Source: Planctomicrobium piriforme (GTDB lineage Bacteria > Planctomycetota > Planctomycetia > Planctomycetales > Planctomycetaceae). Taken from it: DNA of 64,000 bases. Below are positions 27,201 to 36,282 of the stretch, one piece after another. Every line of letters begins with the position of its first letter. The stretch's first letter is position 1. The stretch covers positions 62,001-126,000 of the forward strand of contig NZ_FOQD01000020.1 in NCBI RefSeq assembly GCF_900113665.1. The letters are read 5' to 3'. Both the position numbers and the translations under genes were made by a program. The notes below the pieces were generated by a model that searched no databases, was not told where the DNA came from, and saw only the letters and a program-made list of their open reading frames with translations.

Positions 27201-27841
27201 TCCGTCCCGATGTGATCTTGCTCGACATCGGGATGCCGAAGCTCAATGGCTACGAAGCGGCCCGTCGCATCCGCGCCCAAGCATGGGGCCAAGCGACGAT
27301 GCTGGTCGCCTTGACAGGGTGGGGACAAGAGGAAGACCGGAAGAAAAGTGCGGACGCCGGCTTCGATCACCACTTGGTTAAGCCCGTCGAACTTGCCGCA
27401 CTTGAGAAGATATTGGCTGCACCTGCCGCATTGACGCCATCAACAGATCGATCGAATCCAGCGGCGGCTTCATTGCGAGTGCTGGTTGTGGATGATATGA
27501 GGGATGCGACTCACATACTTCGAACGCTATTGAAGGCGGCCGGGCATGTTGTGCGGACAGCGTTCGACGGTCCGAACGGCTTAGCAGCGGCCCTGGAATT
27601 CCGGCCTGAGGTCGCAATTCTCGACATCAGCTTGCCGGGGATGAGCGGCCTTGAGTTAGCGAAGCGAATTCGCGAGCAGGCGACGCTCCATGACATTGTA
27701 TTGATCGCCATGACGGGGTACGGGGACGAGGCAGATCGTCAGCGTTCTTTTGACGCCGGTTTCAATCATCATTTGGTCAAGCCTGCTGACATCTCGGTAG
27801 TGCTGAAGATCTTGGCGACCGTCTCGGCGAGGCTGCGCTAA
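24230..27841 (+). CDS. PAS/GAF hybrid histidine kinase with two receivers
   Basis: 1203 residues from the ATG at 24230 (GAGGAA upstream); earlier in-frame starts lie in the deletion scar. Approximate domains: linker helix 1-20, PAS 20-127, PAS 145-265, PAS/PAC 275-390, GAF 405-550, PAS 572-690, HisKA around 704-770 (ATLAHELRNPLAPI, His near 714), HATPase 800-925 (N box ISNLLTNSAKYT, DDGVGIP, GGLGIGLALVKGVV), receiver 1 947-1063 (ILLDIGMPKLNGYEA, Asp near 998), receiver 2 1080-1200 (AILDISLPGMSG). It is probably a cytoplasmic sensor, since no transmembrane segment is seen. The N-terminus is what remains of a CheB-CheR-PAS kinase, so methylesterase and methyltransferase functions are gone, while kinase and receivers look intact. 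A decayed relative of receiver 1 lies at 35826. Confidence 0.88.
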   Translation: MTTVNDESKSSVDELARSNSDLQNLMVATDIATVFVDRELRIQRLTTSAKALFNVISTDLGRPLSDFSCQLEYPEIVADAERSLTHLQSEQREVRAGERWYIARTLPYRTADDQIAGVVLTFLDITQQKASEEKILRIAADSERQRRVYETVLTNTPDFVYVFSLDYRVLYANEALIKMWGRGHDGAIGKTFLEIGYEPWHAEMHEREIDQVRATRQPIRGEVPFTGTHGKRQYDYIFVPVIGADGEVEAVAGTTRDVTERKETERQLREGQEQLDFALAAADLGYWSLNLADHTARRTLRHDQLFGYDALLPEWTYEMFLDHVVPEDRAMVDAAFQKSVATGSAWAVECRIQRADGAVRHIWKKGLALRNAQGQVERMLSIVGDITDRRQAEERQAFLGRFADTLRRLSDPVEVQAVASRVLGEYLGANRVVYFEIRGDDYVIERDYTAGVRPLAGRYPVAAFGQDLLAVLLDGRTVIEADATTEPYRPASERAAFANIQVRGHVDVPLVKGGRFVAGMTVQVSDRRDWTPQDVGLIEETAERTWAAVERVRAEREVARLAAEADRERRLFAAVLSNTPDFIYTFDLDGRFVYVNTALLALWGKTLEQAVGRNFFELDYPPALADRLQRQIQEVIDTKQPLRDETPYTSGMGERMYEYILAPVVGAGGVVEAVAGSTRDITARKQAEAEREGLVKQLREQDRKKDEFLATLAHELRNPLAPIRNGLQVIRLAGATGMVEQARTMMERQLAQMVRLVDDLLDVSRVTTGKLTLRTAPVDLREVIDAALETSRQMVEQAGHNLAVIVPAEPVFVEGDVTRLAQVISNLLTNSAKYTHQGGQISLALKREDDTAVISVKDDGVGIPPALLDKVFEMFTQVDRTLEKTTGGLGIGLALVKGVVEMHGGTIVAKSEGEGRGSEFVVRLPVLLSAVQNVTSEAADEPVVASSHRRILVADDNLDSAASLGKLLELLGNYVQTANDGLQAVDLAESFRPDVILLDIGMPKLNGYEAARRIRAQAWGQATMLVALTGWGQEEDRKKSADAGFDHHLVKPVELAALEKILAAPAALTPSTDRSNPAAASLRVLVVDDMRDATHILRTLLKAAGHVVRTAFDGPNGLAAALEFRPEVAILDISLPGMSGLELAKRIREQATLHDIVLIAMTGYGDEADRQRSFDAGFNHHLVKPADISVVLKILATVSARLR

Positions 27842-28296
27842 TTCTATCCCTTTGTTTTCACCTTTGATAGACCCGCGTCGGTGTGTCGGACCGAGGCAGA
27901 TTGGCGACATGGGCTTTGTGCATTCAGGTGATTCAACGATGTATTCTGGATTCGGAGCATTCCGAGCGCGCGGGTCGGAGCCATTCACGCACAGGGTGCA
28001 GCTTCGGTAATGTGCCCACATTTATTGCGTACTTAATGCCGCATGATTCAGTCCAATTCTGTGACGGGAAGACCGGTTCACCTTCGCATAATTGACTGGC
28101 GCCTCTGCACTTGCGAGGCGCTCTATACGGCTGTCTCCGCAAATCACTTTGCGGCAGTGTTTCACCTTCGTTCCATGCCGGAGGTAGTGCAGCGAATTGC
28201 TTGTGCGCGCAATAACCCGTAGGATTGCGCCGGACTTCTTGTGAAGCTCGCGGCAAAAGTGTGGGCAGCACCCGACAGCCGGAAATCAGGGAACCG
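27842..28296. other. Intergenic, no gene recognised
   Basis: Separates the hybrid kinase from the RsbRD-type kinase. No good open frame on either strand and no clear terminator was seen. Confidence 0.4.
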
Positions 28297-29481
28297 ATGC
28301 GTCTTGCTGATTTCATCGACGCGAATGTTGAGCCGATTCTTGTGGAGTGGGAAGCGTTCGCTCGCGGTATCGCCTCTGGTGAGAAGATGGACTCGCTGGC
28401 CTTGCGTGACCATGCCGACGAAATTCTTCTCGCGACGGTTCGAGACATGCGATCTGCTCAAAGTGCAGTGGAGCGATTGGCCAAATCTCGCGGGCATGGG
28501 GGCGGAGATCAGAGCGTCGTCCTGAATGGCGCATCCGAGCAACATGCCGTAGGCCGACTCGGCTCGGGTTTTGACCTGCTGGAACTTGTTTCAGAATATC
28601 GCGCGCTGCGAGCCAGCGTGCTTCGACTTTGGCATGAAAGTCAGCCCCCAGCCCATGACAACGACATCGATGATGTGACCCGATTCAATGAGTCGATCGA
28701 TCAATCGCTGGCGAAGGGGGTCAGCAGTTACACAAAGCGGGTGGATCAGTCCCGCGATCTCTTCTTGGCAATCCTCAGCCATGACCTCCGCAATCCGCTG
28801 AATTCCATCGCCATGTCGGCTTCGTTGCTGCCGTTGTTGGTCCAGCCTGCGACTGAAGCGACTGAAGTGGTTTCTCAAATCGCCACGAGCGCAGAAGTGA
28901 TGGCGAGAATGATCAGTGATCTTCTCGACTACACCCGCACTCGGCTCGGTGCTGGGATGCCCGTGTCTCCCGCTCCAATGGATCTCGGCGTTCTTTGCCA
29001 AGCGTTACACAACGAGTTTCGGACCGGTCACCCCCATCGGCAGATTCGCCTTCAAACGGAAGGCGACCTGCGTGGGAACTGGGATGCGGATCGTCTCCGC
29101 CAGGCAATCTCCAACCTCCTGGGTAATGCCATCCAGCACAGCCCCGAAAGCGCCTCGGTCGAGTTGACTGTGAGCGGAGAAGCCGACGACGTTGTGCTGG
29201 TGGTCCACAACGGTGGTCCGCCGATTCCACCGGGTGAGCTGACGAAGATCTTTGATCCCCTGGAGCGCGGTTCGAGCGCCGAACATCCCAAGACGAACCG
29301 TCCTGGCAGCGTGGGGCTGGGCCTCTATATTGCCCGCGCCATCGCCGAGTCGCACGGCGGAACGATTCAAGTGAACTCTTCGAAGGAAGTCGGCACAGCG
29401 TTTACCGTGCGTCTCCCGAGGGAGTTTGTCGTCCATTCGGGGCAACCGATTTTGGATGAGGCACATCTGGAAACAATGTGA
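28297..29481 (+). CDS. Sensor histidine kinase, RsbRD-type N-terminus
   Basis: 394 residues from the ATG at 28297 with CAGGGA upstream. The N-terminal helical domain (FIDANVEPILVEWEAFARGI to about 150) looks like the RsbRD/RsbR N-terminal sensor domain. HisKA follows at about 155-220 (AILSHDLRNPLNSIAMSASL, with the phospho-accepting His), then HATPase at about 260-370 (AISNLLGNAIQHS, RPGSVGLGLYIARAIAESHG). No transmembrane segment, so a cytoplasmic kinase. No receiver is attached; its partner is unknown. An IS5-like element sits one base after the stop codon, and the last 84 codons are duplicated at 18347. Confidence 0.88.
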   Translation: MRLADFIDANVEPILVEWEAFARGIASGEKMDSLALRDHADEILLATVRDMRSAQSAVERLAKSRGHGGGDQSVVLNGASEQHAVGRLGSGFDLLELVSEYRALRASVLRLWHESQPPAHDNDIDDVTRFNESIDQSLAKGVSSYTKRVDQSRDLFLAILSHDLRNPLNSIAMSASLLPLLVQPATEATEVVSQIATSAEVMARMISDLLDYTRTRLGAGMPVSPAPMDLGVLCQALHNEFRTGHPHRQIRLQTEGDLRGNWDADRLRQAISNLLGNAIQHSPESASVELTVSGEADDVVLVVHNGGPPIPPGELTKIFDPLERGSSAEHPKTNRPGSVGLGLYIARAIAESHGGTIQVNSSKEVGTAFTVRLPREFVVHSGQPILDEAHLETM

Positions 29482-29485
29482 CTAG

Positions 29486-30252
29486 AGCCTGTTATGAACT
29501 TGTGTTTGTGAGGTGCGCTGCGTATTTGAGGAGGAGTGCGACCATTGCGACCCGGCGCCGGGGAGCAGGACAAAACCTTTCTTGGCATACGGCAGTTTTA
29601 TGACCCGCAGCTCGACGCGCTGATCGGCCGCGGCGTCGTCCGCTTTCTCGCCGTTGTATCCTTGATCCACATAGGCGACTTCCGCGGTTGCTCCGGTGAC
29701 CTCATGAACGGCTGCACAATTCAGAAACTTGAGCCCGTTCCTGTTCGTTGACCGGCGATACCTTCACCGCCAGCAAATGCCCCAGCATGTCAATCGTAAT
29801 GTGGACCTTCGAACCCTTCTTGAGTTCTCCGCCGTCGTATCCACGCCGTTTTCCACTCTCCGGAGTCGATTGCAGGACTCGGCCATCCAGAATCGCGGCG
29901 GCGTGCGTTGCCTCTCGTCCCTGGGCCACGCGAGCACTTCACACAGGTCATGAGCCATGTGTTCAAAGACTCCTGCTTCCAGTCAGCGACGGGCCTGGTG
30001 GCACACGATCGGCCAGAGAGGAGGAAACTCGTGCGCCATGAAGCGCCACTGAGCGCCGGTTCTGACCAGCCGCCGCATGTTGAAGACCGCTCTGAGCGAA
30101 TGCACCCGTTGCGGGGCATCCTCTCGCACCAAGGCCAAATACGGGGCCAAAAAGGCCCATTCGTCGTCGGTGACATCGCTCGGATAGACCGTCGGTGGCT
30201 TACTCCTGCACGGAACCTACCGCAACATTAACACTTGAGTCCATAACAGGCT
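29486..30252 (-). mobile_element. Degenerate IS5-family insertion sequence
   Basis: The ends AGCCTGTTATGAAC (29486-29499) and, inverted, AGCCTGTTATGGAC (30239-30252) are near-perfect terminal repeats. The flanking CTAG at 29482-29485 and 30253-30256 is a 4-base target duplication fitting the YTAR preference of the IS5 group. The element is only 767 bases long and its transposase is broken, so it cannot move by itself. Confidence 0.85.
29505..30213 (-). pseudogene. IS5-family transposase remnant
   Basis: Reading leftward, the N-terminal part PTVYPSDVTDDEWAFLAPYL to HDLCEVLA is in one frame. The DDE core THAAAILDGRVLQSTPESG and LKKGSKVHITIDMLGHLLA is in a second. The next block, YVDQGYNGEKADDAAA and VIKLPYAKKGFVLLP, is in a third. 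After FVLLP the usual WVVERSFAW region is missing and the reading jumps to a C-terminal ALLLKYAAHLTNTSS. At least two frameshifts and one deletion are implied. Confidence 0.85.
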
Positions 30253-30310
30253 CTAGTCGCTTTGGTGTACACTAGGTGGGGTTTATCATTCCTCCTTGCG
30301 GGCAAAAGCA

Positions 30311-30553
30311 ATGTCGAACAATGCAGAATCGAACGAGGGGATCAGTGAGTCGCTGAAACTGAGCTGGGCGCTCATCGAGCCGCTGCTTGAACTGCCCACT
30401 GACGCTATTGGAGAAGAATTTCGGCAGCTCTATGCTGGCCTTGATCGCAGCGTGCAACGGCGAATCATGAAGCGGATTGGAGATCAGCTCGAAGACCTAC
30501 AGGTTCGAAAGGCTCGCCTCGAAAATCTGCTCTCCATCATCTTGGGACAGTAG
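30311..30553 (+). CDS. Small helical hypothetical protein
   Basis: 80 residues from the ATG at 30311. Predicted almost entirely helical, with heptad-like patterning near the C-terminus (RRIMKRIGDQLEDLQVRKAR). No membrane segment or known domain. It stands immediately right of the IS5-like element and could be intact, but nothing supports a specific function. Confidence 0.45.
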   Translation: MSNNAESNEGISESLKLSWALIEPLLELPTDAIGEEFRQLYAGLDRSVQRRIMKRIGDQLEDLQVRKARLENLLSIILGQ

Positions 30554-30653
30554 GAACTCGACGAATAGGTGACGAGAAGCACGACAGCCGGTCAATTGGC
30601 TCTGGCCGTGAGTTCTCCAGGCTCGCACCAGCGGGACGCGGCAATAGACGCAA

Positions 30654-30758
30654 ACACCTCTTCACTATGCGGTGAATTACAGCTCCTTCGAAATGCCGCC
30701 GACCGGCAAGCTGGCCCAGGAAAAAATCGACGTCATCACAAAATGGGTCTCGATGGAA
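30654..30758 (+). pseudogene. Fragment of a planctomycete cytochrome c domain gene
   Basis: In one frame the sequence reads HYAVNYSSFEMPPTGKLAQE then KIDVITKWVSM, which matches the conserved end of the planctomycete cytochrome c (PSCyt1) domain found in large DUF1549/DUF1553 proteins, where MPPxGKL-x-x-x-x-I-x-x-L-x-x-W-V-x-x-G-A is invariant. The heme-binding CxxCH part and all downstream domains are missing, and the frame runs into an unrelated sequence after KWVSM. Confidence 0.6.
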
Positions 30759-30872
30759 GTGGAGCCCATTTGCCGCTGGGTTGGCCGTTGGGCTGGCTGG
30801 CGGCGTCCCGCCGGGAGCTGTCGGACTCGTCGTCCTCGTACTGATCCTGACGGTCATGATTTCACTGCCGTG
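30756..30872 (+). pseudogene. Remnant of a tiny membrane-protein gene
   Basis: In the frame starting near 30756 the sequence reads WSPFAAGLAVGLAGGVPPGA then VGLVVLVLILTVMISLP and stops at a TGA. This parallels WTSFNAGLAVGLTVGIPLGA in the intact small gene at 56690 and a third member at 57430. No start codon lies in frame just upstream, so it looks truncated. Confidence 0.5.
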
Positions 30873-31441
30873 ATGAAATTGCGGACTTGCGGGATCCATG
30901 TGCTCGCTCGGCATTGCATCTATTGAAAGATCTGATTCTGACCTCTTTCAATGGTCGCACAGGATGTGTTTTCCTCGGCGCTGCGAGCCACCATAACGAA
31001 CGTTTGCTTGCGCCTGGCAGTGCCAACCGGGAACGAGTAACCGCACCTGCAACGCATCTGACCACCTCGCTTGCAACCGTTGTCCTCCCAGCTGTGGTTT
31101 TCAGATGCCGGCTGGGTCTGATGGTAGTTTCAACAACACAGGCTACAAGGATTTGGTCTCCATTGTCTCCGATAAGCTCTCTTCGAACTGAAAAATCCGA
31201 GTGGGCAACCGATGGGATGGGGCTTCCGTAAGAGCAAGATGTTTGGGCCATTCAGAGTGACGGTCAGCACGTCTGGCATCACGACTTCGGCCTTTGGCAT
31301 ACGGCACACCAACAAGTTTTCTGCTGGCGGTTGTTTCAGCCTGACACTTTTTGATATTCCGCGAACAAGCCGAACTCTCGCGATTCCGCATATTGCAGGG
31401 AAAAACCTCAAAACACTCTGCCTGTGACGCGATTCACTCAC

Positions 31442-34400
31442 TCAGCTTGGGGCGTCCAGAACTTCTCGTGCTTTTAAGGCGAGCGCTAATGGGGTGAACG
31501 GCTTGGGAAGGAACGACACCAGTTCATGCAACACGCCATGCCGCACGACGGCGTCATCCGCATAGCCTGAGGTAAACAGCACCCGTATTTCAGGACGTTG
31601 GCGATGCAGTTGCTCGGCCAGCTTCCCTCCCCCCAGTTCCGGCATCACGACATCGGTTACGAGCAGGTCGATGCGTCCAGGATATTTGGCTGCGACAGCG
31701 ATCGCTTCCTGCCCATTCGAGGCGGTCAGAACCTGAAAACCATGAGAGGTCAGGATGTGCTGGGAGAGGGCGCGGACTCCAGGTTCGTCTTCGACGAGCA
31801 GCACAGTTTCAACGCCGCGAATCTCGACCGCCGGGATGATCGGATAGTCGTGTTCATCAACGGCATGTTGCGAACTGGGAAAATAAATCCGAACGGTCGC
31901 GCCGTGACCAACGGAGCTCTCAATTTCAACGTGTCCGTGAGCCTGCCGCACAATTCCGTGCACCACGGAAAGCCCCAGCCCGGTCCCCTTGCCGGGCGGC
32001 TTGGTGGTGAAGAACGGTTCGAAGACCCGCTGCAGCGTCTCCGTCGACATCCCCATGCCGGTATCCGTCACTGAGAGCAGGACATGTTTGCCGAGCTGGC
32101 TTTCCGGGTGGTCCCTCACAAACGCCTCATCGAGTTGCAGATTCGAGGTTTCGATGGTCAGTAGGCCGCCGACGAGCATGGCATCCCGGGCATTCACGGC
32201 CAGGTTCATCAGCACCTGTTGCAGCAGACCAGGATCAACCCAGACCGGCCACAGGTCGGATGCGAGATGGACCTTCAGTTCAATATCTTCTCCGAGAACT
32301 CCCCGGAGCATGCGGACCCCTTCGCGCACGATCCTGTTAACGTCGACGACGCGGGGAGCCACCATCTGTTTCCGGCCGAGGGCGAGCAGTTGATCGGTCA
32401 GGTGGGCGGAATGTTCTCCGGCCCGACGAATCTGCATCACCATCTCTCGATGGGGATCATCCGGAAAGAGCCGCTGCAGCAACAAGTCGCTGTAGCCGTT
32501 GATGACCGTCAGGAAATTATTGAAGTCGTGGGCGACACCCCCGGCCAGTTGCCCGATCGCTTCCATCTTCTGGGCCTCACGGAGCTGATCGGCCATCCGT
32601 CGCCGTTCCGTCACATCGGTTTGAACCCCGACAAAATGCGTCAACTGGCCTTCGGCATCGCGCAACGGGGTGATGGTGAGTTCATTCCAGAAGCTCTTGC
32701 CGTCCTTTTTATAGTTCACCATTTCAACGTGGCAGGCTTCACCGGCGCGAACTGCTTTGCGGAGCCGATTGACAGACTTCGGATCGGTGTCGGCACCTTG
32801 TAGGAAGCGGCAGTTGCGGCCGAAGGCTTCGTCCGCGCTGTAGCCTGTCAGGCGAGTGAATCCGGGACTGGCATAAATGATCGGGTTGTCGTCGAGGGTC
32901 GGGTCTGTGATCAGAATCCCTTGCGTCGTCGCTCCGATCGCTCGGTCCCGGAGAAGTAAGGCTTTCTGGGCTCGATTGCGTCCGGTGACGTCGATGGCCA
33001 TCGCCCCGACGGCGGCCTCCTCGCCGTCATGGGGAATGGGAAACTTGTAAACGAGGAACTCGCCCTGAGAGCCATCTGCTCGAATCCCCGGCTCAATAAC
33101 TTCGACGATCCGTTTCGAGGCAGCAACTTCGAGGGTCGATTGCAGATGGATCTGGGCAATCTCTTTCGGAAACAGCCCGAAGATCGATTGTCCCACCGGA
33201 TCGCTGACAGGGAGCTGCAGCGACTGACGATAAGTGGCATTCGCATACAGCACGCGGCCTGAGACATCCGCCACCCAGGCGAGAGCAGGACTGTTGTCCA
33301 TGAAAGTTCGAAAACGTTCTTCGCTATTCCGCAGCGATTGCTCGACCTCTTTTTGTTCTGTGATGTCGGTATGCACGCCGATCCATTCCAGAATCGCGCC
33401 GTCGTTGTCGAGGACCGGGACGCCGCGGACGGCCGTGTTGCGATAGACGCCGTCTCGTCGACGCAGGCGATGTTCGACCCTGTAGATTCCTCCTTGAGCA
33501 ATCGCCGCCGACCAGACTTTCGCCGTGTGTTCGCGGTCTTCGGGATGGACGGCTTCAAGCCATCCCCAGCCGTTGATCTCCGCCGCGCTCTGTCCCGTGA
33601 ATACCCCCCAGCCGGGCAATCCAAGCAATCCATCCGTTACCTCGCCCGATGCCGGCGCGGTCCAGACGATTTCGCTGATGGCCTCGATGAGGGTGCGATA
33701 CCGAACTTCGCCCTGCTGCAAAGCCGACTGCTGTCGATGATGCTCGGTGAAGTCGCGCCCGACAATGGCCGCCCCGACGACCACGTGGTCTTCGTTCAGG
33801 ACGGGAGAGACCAGCAGTGAGATGGTGAACTGGGTGCCGTCCTTCCGCAGCGGCGTCGTTTCAAAGGATTCGACCTTCTGGCCTGTTCGAATCCTTTCGA
33901 GCGCTTGGCGCAAGAGTGCCGTCACATGCTCCGGAGTGACTTGGTAAAGATTGGTGCCCACCATTTCGGCGGCGGACCATCCGGAAATCTGCTCCGCGGC
34001 CGGATTCCAACTGGTAATCGTCCCATCCAGTTCGAGGCCGACAATGCCATCGCTGGAGGAATGGACGATCGAGGCCAGACGACGGACTTGCTGCAGGGCC
34101 GCCCTGTGCGCCCGGCGCTGCCGCGTATCGCGAACTTCGCGCTCCACGACTGCCGACAGCCGTTTCAGGTTCCCCTTGAAGAGATAATCGTTGGCCCCGG
34201 ACTGCATGAGCGCGATGGTCTGGACCTCTCCCACCGCCGCGGACACGACAACAAAGGACAGGTCAGGATCTGCTGTCCGCACGATCTGCAGAGCGGCACT
34301 GGCGTCGAAGCCCGGTATGGAATAGTCAGAAAGGACGATGTCCCAAGTCCGGCTCGCCAGCGCGGAACGGAGTTCCACCGCGCTCTCCACGCGTTGCCAG

Positions 34401-34492
34401 ACCAGATCCCCATTTTGTCCTTGCAGCTCCGCCAGCATCAGCGTCGCATCATCGACGACATCTTCAACAATCAGGACGCTGACGGTGGACAT
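31442..34492 (-). CDS. LOV-domain hybrid histidine kinase
   Basis: 1016 residues: receiver 5-120 (Asp56 in [10 protein letters not shown]), PAS about 145-255, 265-385 and 395-505, a LOV domain about 515-640, dimerisation/phosphoacceptor helix from about 650 ([20 protein letters not shown]), HATPase about 760-880 ([32 protein letters not shown]), receiver 2 about 890-1010 ([13 protein letters not shown]). The LOV signature is complete: GRNCRFLQG with the adduct-forming Cys561, the paired Asn region [13 protein letters not shown], and the FVGVQTD Gln. This predicts FMN binding and blue-light sensing with cytoplasmic signalling. The start overlaps the upstream response-regulator gene by 22 bases, so the two are cotranscribed and probably partners. 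Confidence 0.92.
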   Translation of the reverse strand: MSTVSVLIVEDVVDDATLMLAELQGQNGDLVWQRVESAVELRSALASRTWDIVLSDYSIPGFDASAALQIVRTADPDLSFVVVSAAVGEVQTIALMQSGANDYLFKGNLKRLSAVVEREVRDTRQRRAHRAALQQVRRLASIVHSSSDGIVGLELDGTITSWNPAAEQISGWSAAEMVGTNLYQVTPEHVTALLRQALERIRTGQKVESFETTPLRKDGTQFTISLLVSPVLNEDHVVVGAAIVGRDFTEHHRQQSALQQGEVRYRTLIEAISEIVWTAPASGEVTDGLLGLPGWGVFTGQSAAEINGWGWLEAVHPEDREHTAKVWSAAIAQGGIYRVEHRLRRRDGVYRNTAVRGVPVLDNDGAILEWIGVHTDITEQKEVEQSLRNSEERFRTFMDNSPALAWVADVSGRVLYANATYRQSLQLPVSDPVGQSIFGLFPKEIAQIHLQSTLEVAASKRIVEVIEPGIRADGSQGEFLVYKFPIPHDGEEAAVGAMAIDVTGRNRAQKALLLRDRAIGATTQGILITDPTLDDNPIIYASPGFTRLTGYSADEAFGRNCRFLQGADTDPKSVNRLRKAVRAGEACHVEMVNYKKDGKSFWNELTITPLRDAEGQLTHFVGVQTDVTERRRMADQLREAQKMEAIGQLAGGVAHDFNNFLTVINGYSDLLLQRLFPDDPHREMVMQIRRAGEHSAHLTDQLLALGRKQMVAPRVVDVNRIVREGVRMLRGVLGEDIELKVHLASDLWPVWVDPGLLQQVLMNLAVNARDAMLVGGLLTIETSNLQLDEAFVRDHPESQLGKHVLLSVTDTGMGMSTETLQRVFEPFFTTKPPGKGTGLGLSVVHGIVRQAHGHVEIESSVGHGATVRIYFPSSQHAVDEHDYPIIPAVEIRGVETVLLVEDEPGVRALSQHILTSHGFQVLTASNGQEAIAVAAKYPGRIDLLVTDVVMPELGGGKLAEQLHRQRPEIRVLFTSGYADDAVVRHGVLHELVSFLPKPFTPLALALKAREVLDAPS

Positions 34493-34923
34493 GGCGTCTC
34501 CTCAGGGGGCGGCTGATTCAGAACCAGCCAATAGAGTTGCAGTTGATGCACGGCCTTTTGAAACTGTTCGAAATCGACCGGCTTGCGGACATAACTGTTC
34601 GCTCCCAGGTCATAGCCCCGGATCAGGTCTTCTTCCTCACGAGAGGAGGTGATAATCACGACCGGCAGCCGCCGCGTCCGCGGGTCCGCCCGCAGCCGCT
34701 TCAGCACTTCCAGTCCATTCATTTTCGGCAGATTCAAGTCGAGGAGCACAAGTTGCGGGAGGTTCAACTTCCGTTCACCGACAGGCAGGAGATACTCCAG
34801 AGCCTCGACGCCGTCCCGGGCGACAACCAGCTCATTGGCAATCCCGCCGCGCTTGATCGCGATTGACGCCAATTCAACATCGTCTGGATTGTCTTCAACC
34901 AGCAGAATCACTTTGCTCCTCAT
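34471..34923 (-). CDS. Rcp1-type single-domain response regulator
   Basis: 150 residues from the ATG at 34923, chosen for the GCAGGAG Shine-Dalgarno just upstream. A stand-alone receiver: acidic pocket VEDNPDD, phospho-acceptor Asp62 (LLDLNLPKMNGLEVL), the conserved Ser/Thr in VVIITSS and Lys in SYVRKPVDFEQF. The layout and motifs match the Rcp1 family that partners cyanobacterial phytochromes. It has no output domain, so it probably shuttles phosphate or binds a target. It overlaps the LOV hybrid kinase gene. Confidence 0.9.
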   Translation of the reverse strand: MRSKVILLVEDNPDDVELASIAIKRGGIANELVVARDGVEALEYLLPVGERKLNLPQLVLLDLNLPKMNGLEVLKRLRADPRTRRLPVVIITSSREEEDLIRGYDLGANSYVRKPVDFEQFQKAVHQLQLYWLVLNQPPPEETPCPPSAS

Positions 34924-35384
34924 CAACAGTCTCCTGCGTTGGAAAGTGAAAAACAAAAGGCGGCCCTGGCATCAACTGCGCCTGTGGCCCAAACTTTGCC
35001 GCCCTGGTTATGGACCATACGGCGGAACTTCCGCATGGCCCGCATCCCCGACTTCACCGAAGTCCGAACGACCTTCGCGCGATGAATGCGGAGGAGAACA
35101 TGATTCTATAAGCAAGTTTGGAAATCGGGCGTTAAAGGGGACGCGATTCGGAAACTTGCCGGACATTTATTGAAAGTCGACGTATTGTAAGTGGCTGAGG
35201 TTAACACCTTCAATCAGTGAAAAGGCCGATGTCTGGCCCTTGCCGCTGCGGCAGTGGTCGAGAATTGGACTTAGAGATTGAGAGTTGGCTATCGAATTGA
35301 TGCAAACGCCGCCTGGGCCTGCAACTTGCTCGGGGTCTTCATCTGCAGTTGCCAGGGGGCAGCTCATTCGAACCGCCTCGCCGG
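34924..35384. other. Intergenic upstream of the LOV operon
   Basis: Holds the upstream region of the leftward response-regulator/LOV-kinase pair. No gene or clear promoter element was recognised. Confidence 0.4.
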
Positions 35385-35548
35385 TTCGCCAAGGCGGCGA
35401 CCTGCCGGCCGGACGCCGTCTTGCTGGACGTCAGAATGCCTAAAGAAGATGGACTGTCTGTTCTGTCGGATCTTCGCATCCGGGCGGACACCCAGCAGCA
35501 TTCCCGTGGTACTGATTTCGGCCAGTCTCGCGGACACTGCGGCACACG
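35385..35548 (+). pseudogene. Frameshifted receiver-domain fragment
   Basis: Reads RPDAVLLDVRMPKEDGLSVL then SDLRIRADT in one frame and, one frame later, SSIPVVLISASLADTAAHA. This is the middle of a response-regulator receiver (phospho-acceptor Asp in LLDVRMP). Both ends are missing. Confidence 0.65.
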
Positions 35549-35825
35549 CTCGCCCTCTGGCTGGCATTTGCTATTATCACGTTTCTGCACATCCTGCCTG
35601 GAGAGCTGGCCCCGAAAAATCTCGCAATTCTTCGGCCTGAGCAAAGCTCGCTGACGATTGCTTATCCGCTGCAGTGGGCCACATGGTTGTTTTACGGACC
35701 GATGAGGTTGCTCGACGGCGCCTCGAATCTCGTTCTGCGTCTGTTTGGCCTGGGGAACGCCAGTGCGGCAATCGCCCACGCCGAGCACGAGCTGCGGAGT
35801 CTGTTGACGACGGCTGAAATGGCTT
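35525..35825 (+). pseudogene. Fragment of a CNNM/DUF21 (CorC-type) membrane protein
   Basis: The frame reads TLRHTLALWLAFAIITFLHI then LPGELAPKNLAILRPEQSSL, and later GPMRLLDGASNLVLRLFGL with HAEHELRSLL. This matches the DUF21 transmembrane domain of hemolysin/CorC-like transporters, including the hallmark GE-x-APK. The preceding helices and the CBS domains are absent. It is joined directly to receiver fragments on both sides. Confidence 0.7.
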
Positions 35826-36206
35826 TTGCAGGCAGTGGACGTCGCGGAGACGTTCCGCCCGGACCTGATTTTGCTTGACATCAGGATGCCAAAGCTAAAT
35901 GGCTTCGAAGCGGCACGCCGCATTCGTGCCTAAGCATGGGGTCAAGAGACGATGCTGGTGGCCCTGACCGGGTGGGGTAAGGAGGACGACCGGAAGAAGA
36001 GTTCTGACGCCGGCTTCGATCAACACTTCGTCAAGCCGGTGGAACTTGCCGACCTGAAGAAGTTATTGGCAGCACCTGCCGCATTGGCGCCATTGTTGCA
36101 TAAAACAAGCACATTCCGCACGCAGGTATCAACCTGCATCGGTGTTCACGCCGCGCGTGTAACAACTGACGTCAATCCTACCTCGGTCACATCGGCCCGA
36201 GAGTAG
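35826..36206 (+). pseudogene. Receiver-domain fragment with an internal stop
   Basis: LQAVDVAETFRPDLILLDIR and MPKLNGFEAARRIRA are followed by a TAA at 35931-35933 and then [40 protein letters not shown]. It parallels receiver 1 of the hybrid kinase at 24230 almost residue for residue. The N-terminal third of the domain is missing. Confidence 0.85.
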
Positions 36207-36282
36207 CTTTTCGGGGTGTGGGACCTGGGCAGCCGGAATTGAAAACAGTCCCTAGGACCCTTGGACGAGCATTGCACTCGCA

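Larger units (their letters stand above)
30554..31441. other. Intergenic with two gene remnants
   Basis: Bases about 30660-30760 and 30756-30872 hold the remnants annotated separately. The rest, up to the stop of the LOV kinase, has no convincing gene; CAACAACACAGG at 31131 is a single copy of the mini-element end. Confidence 0.4.
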
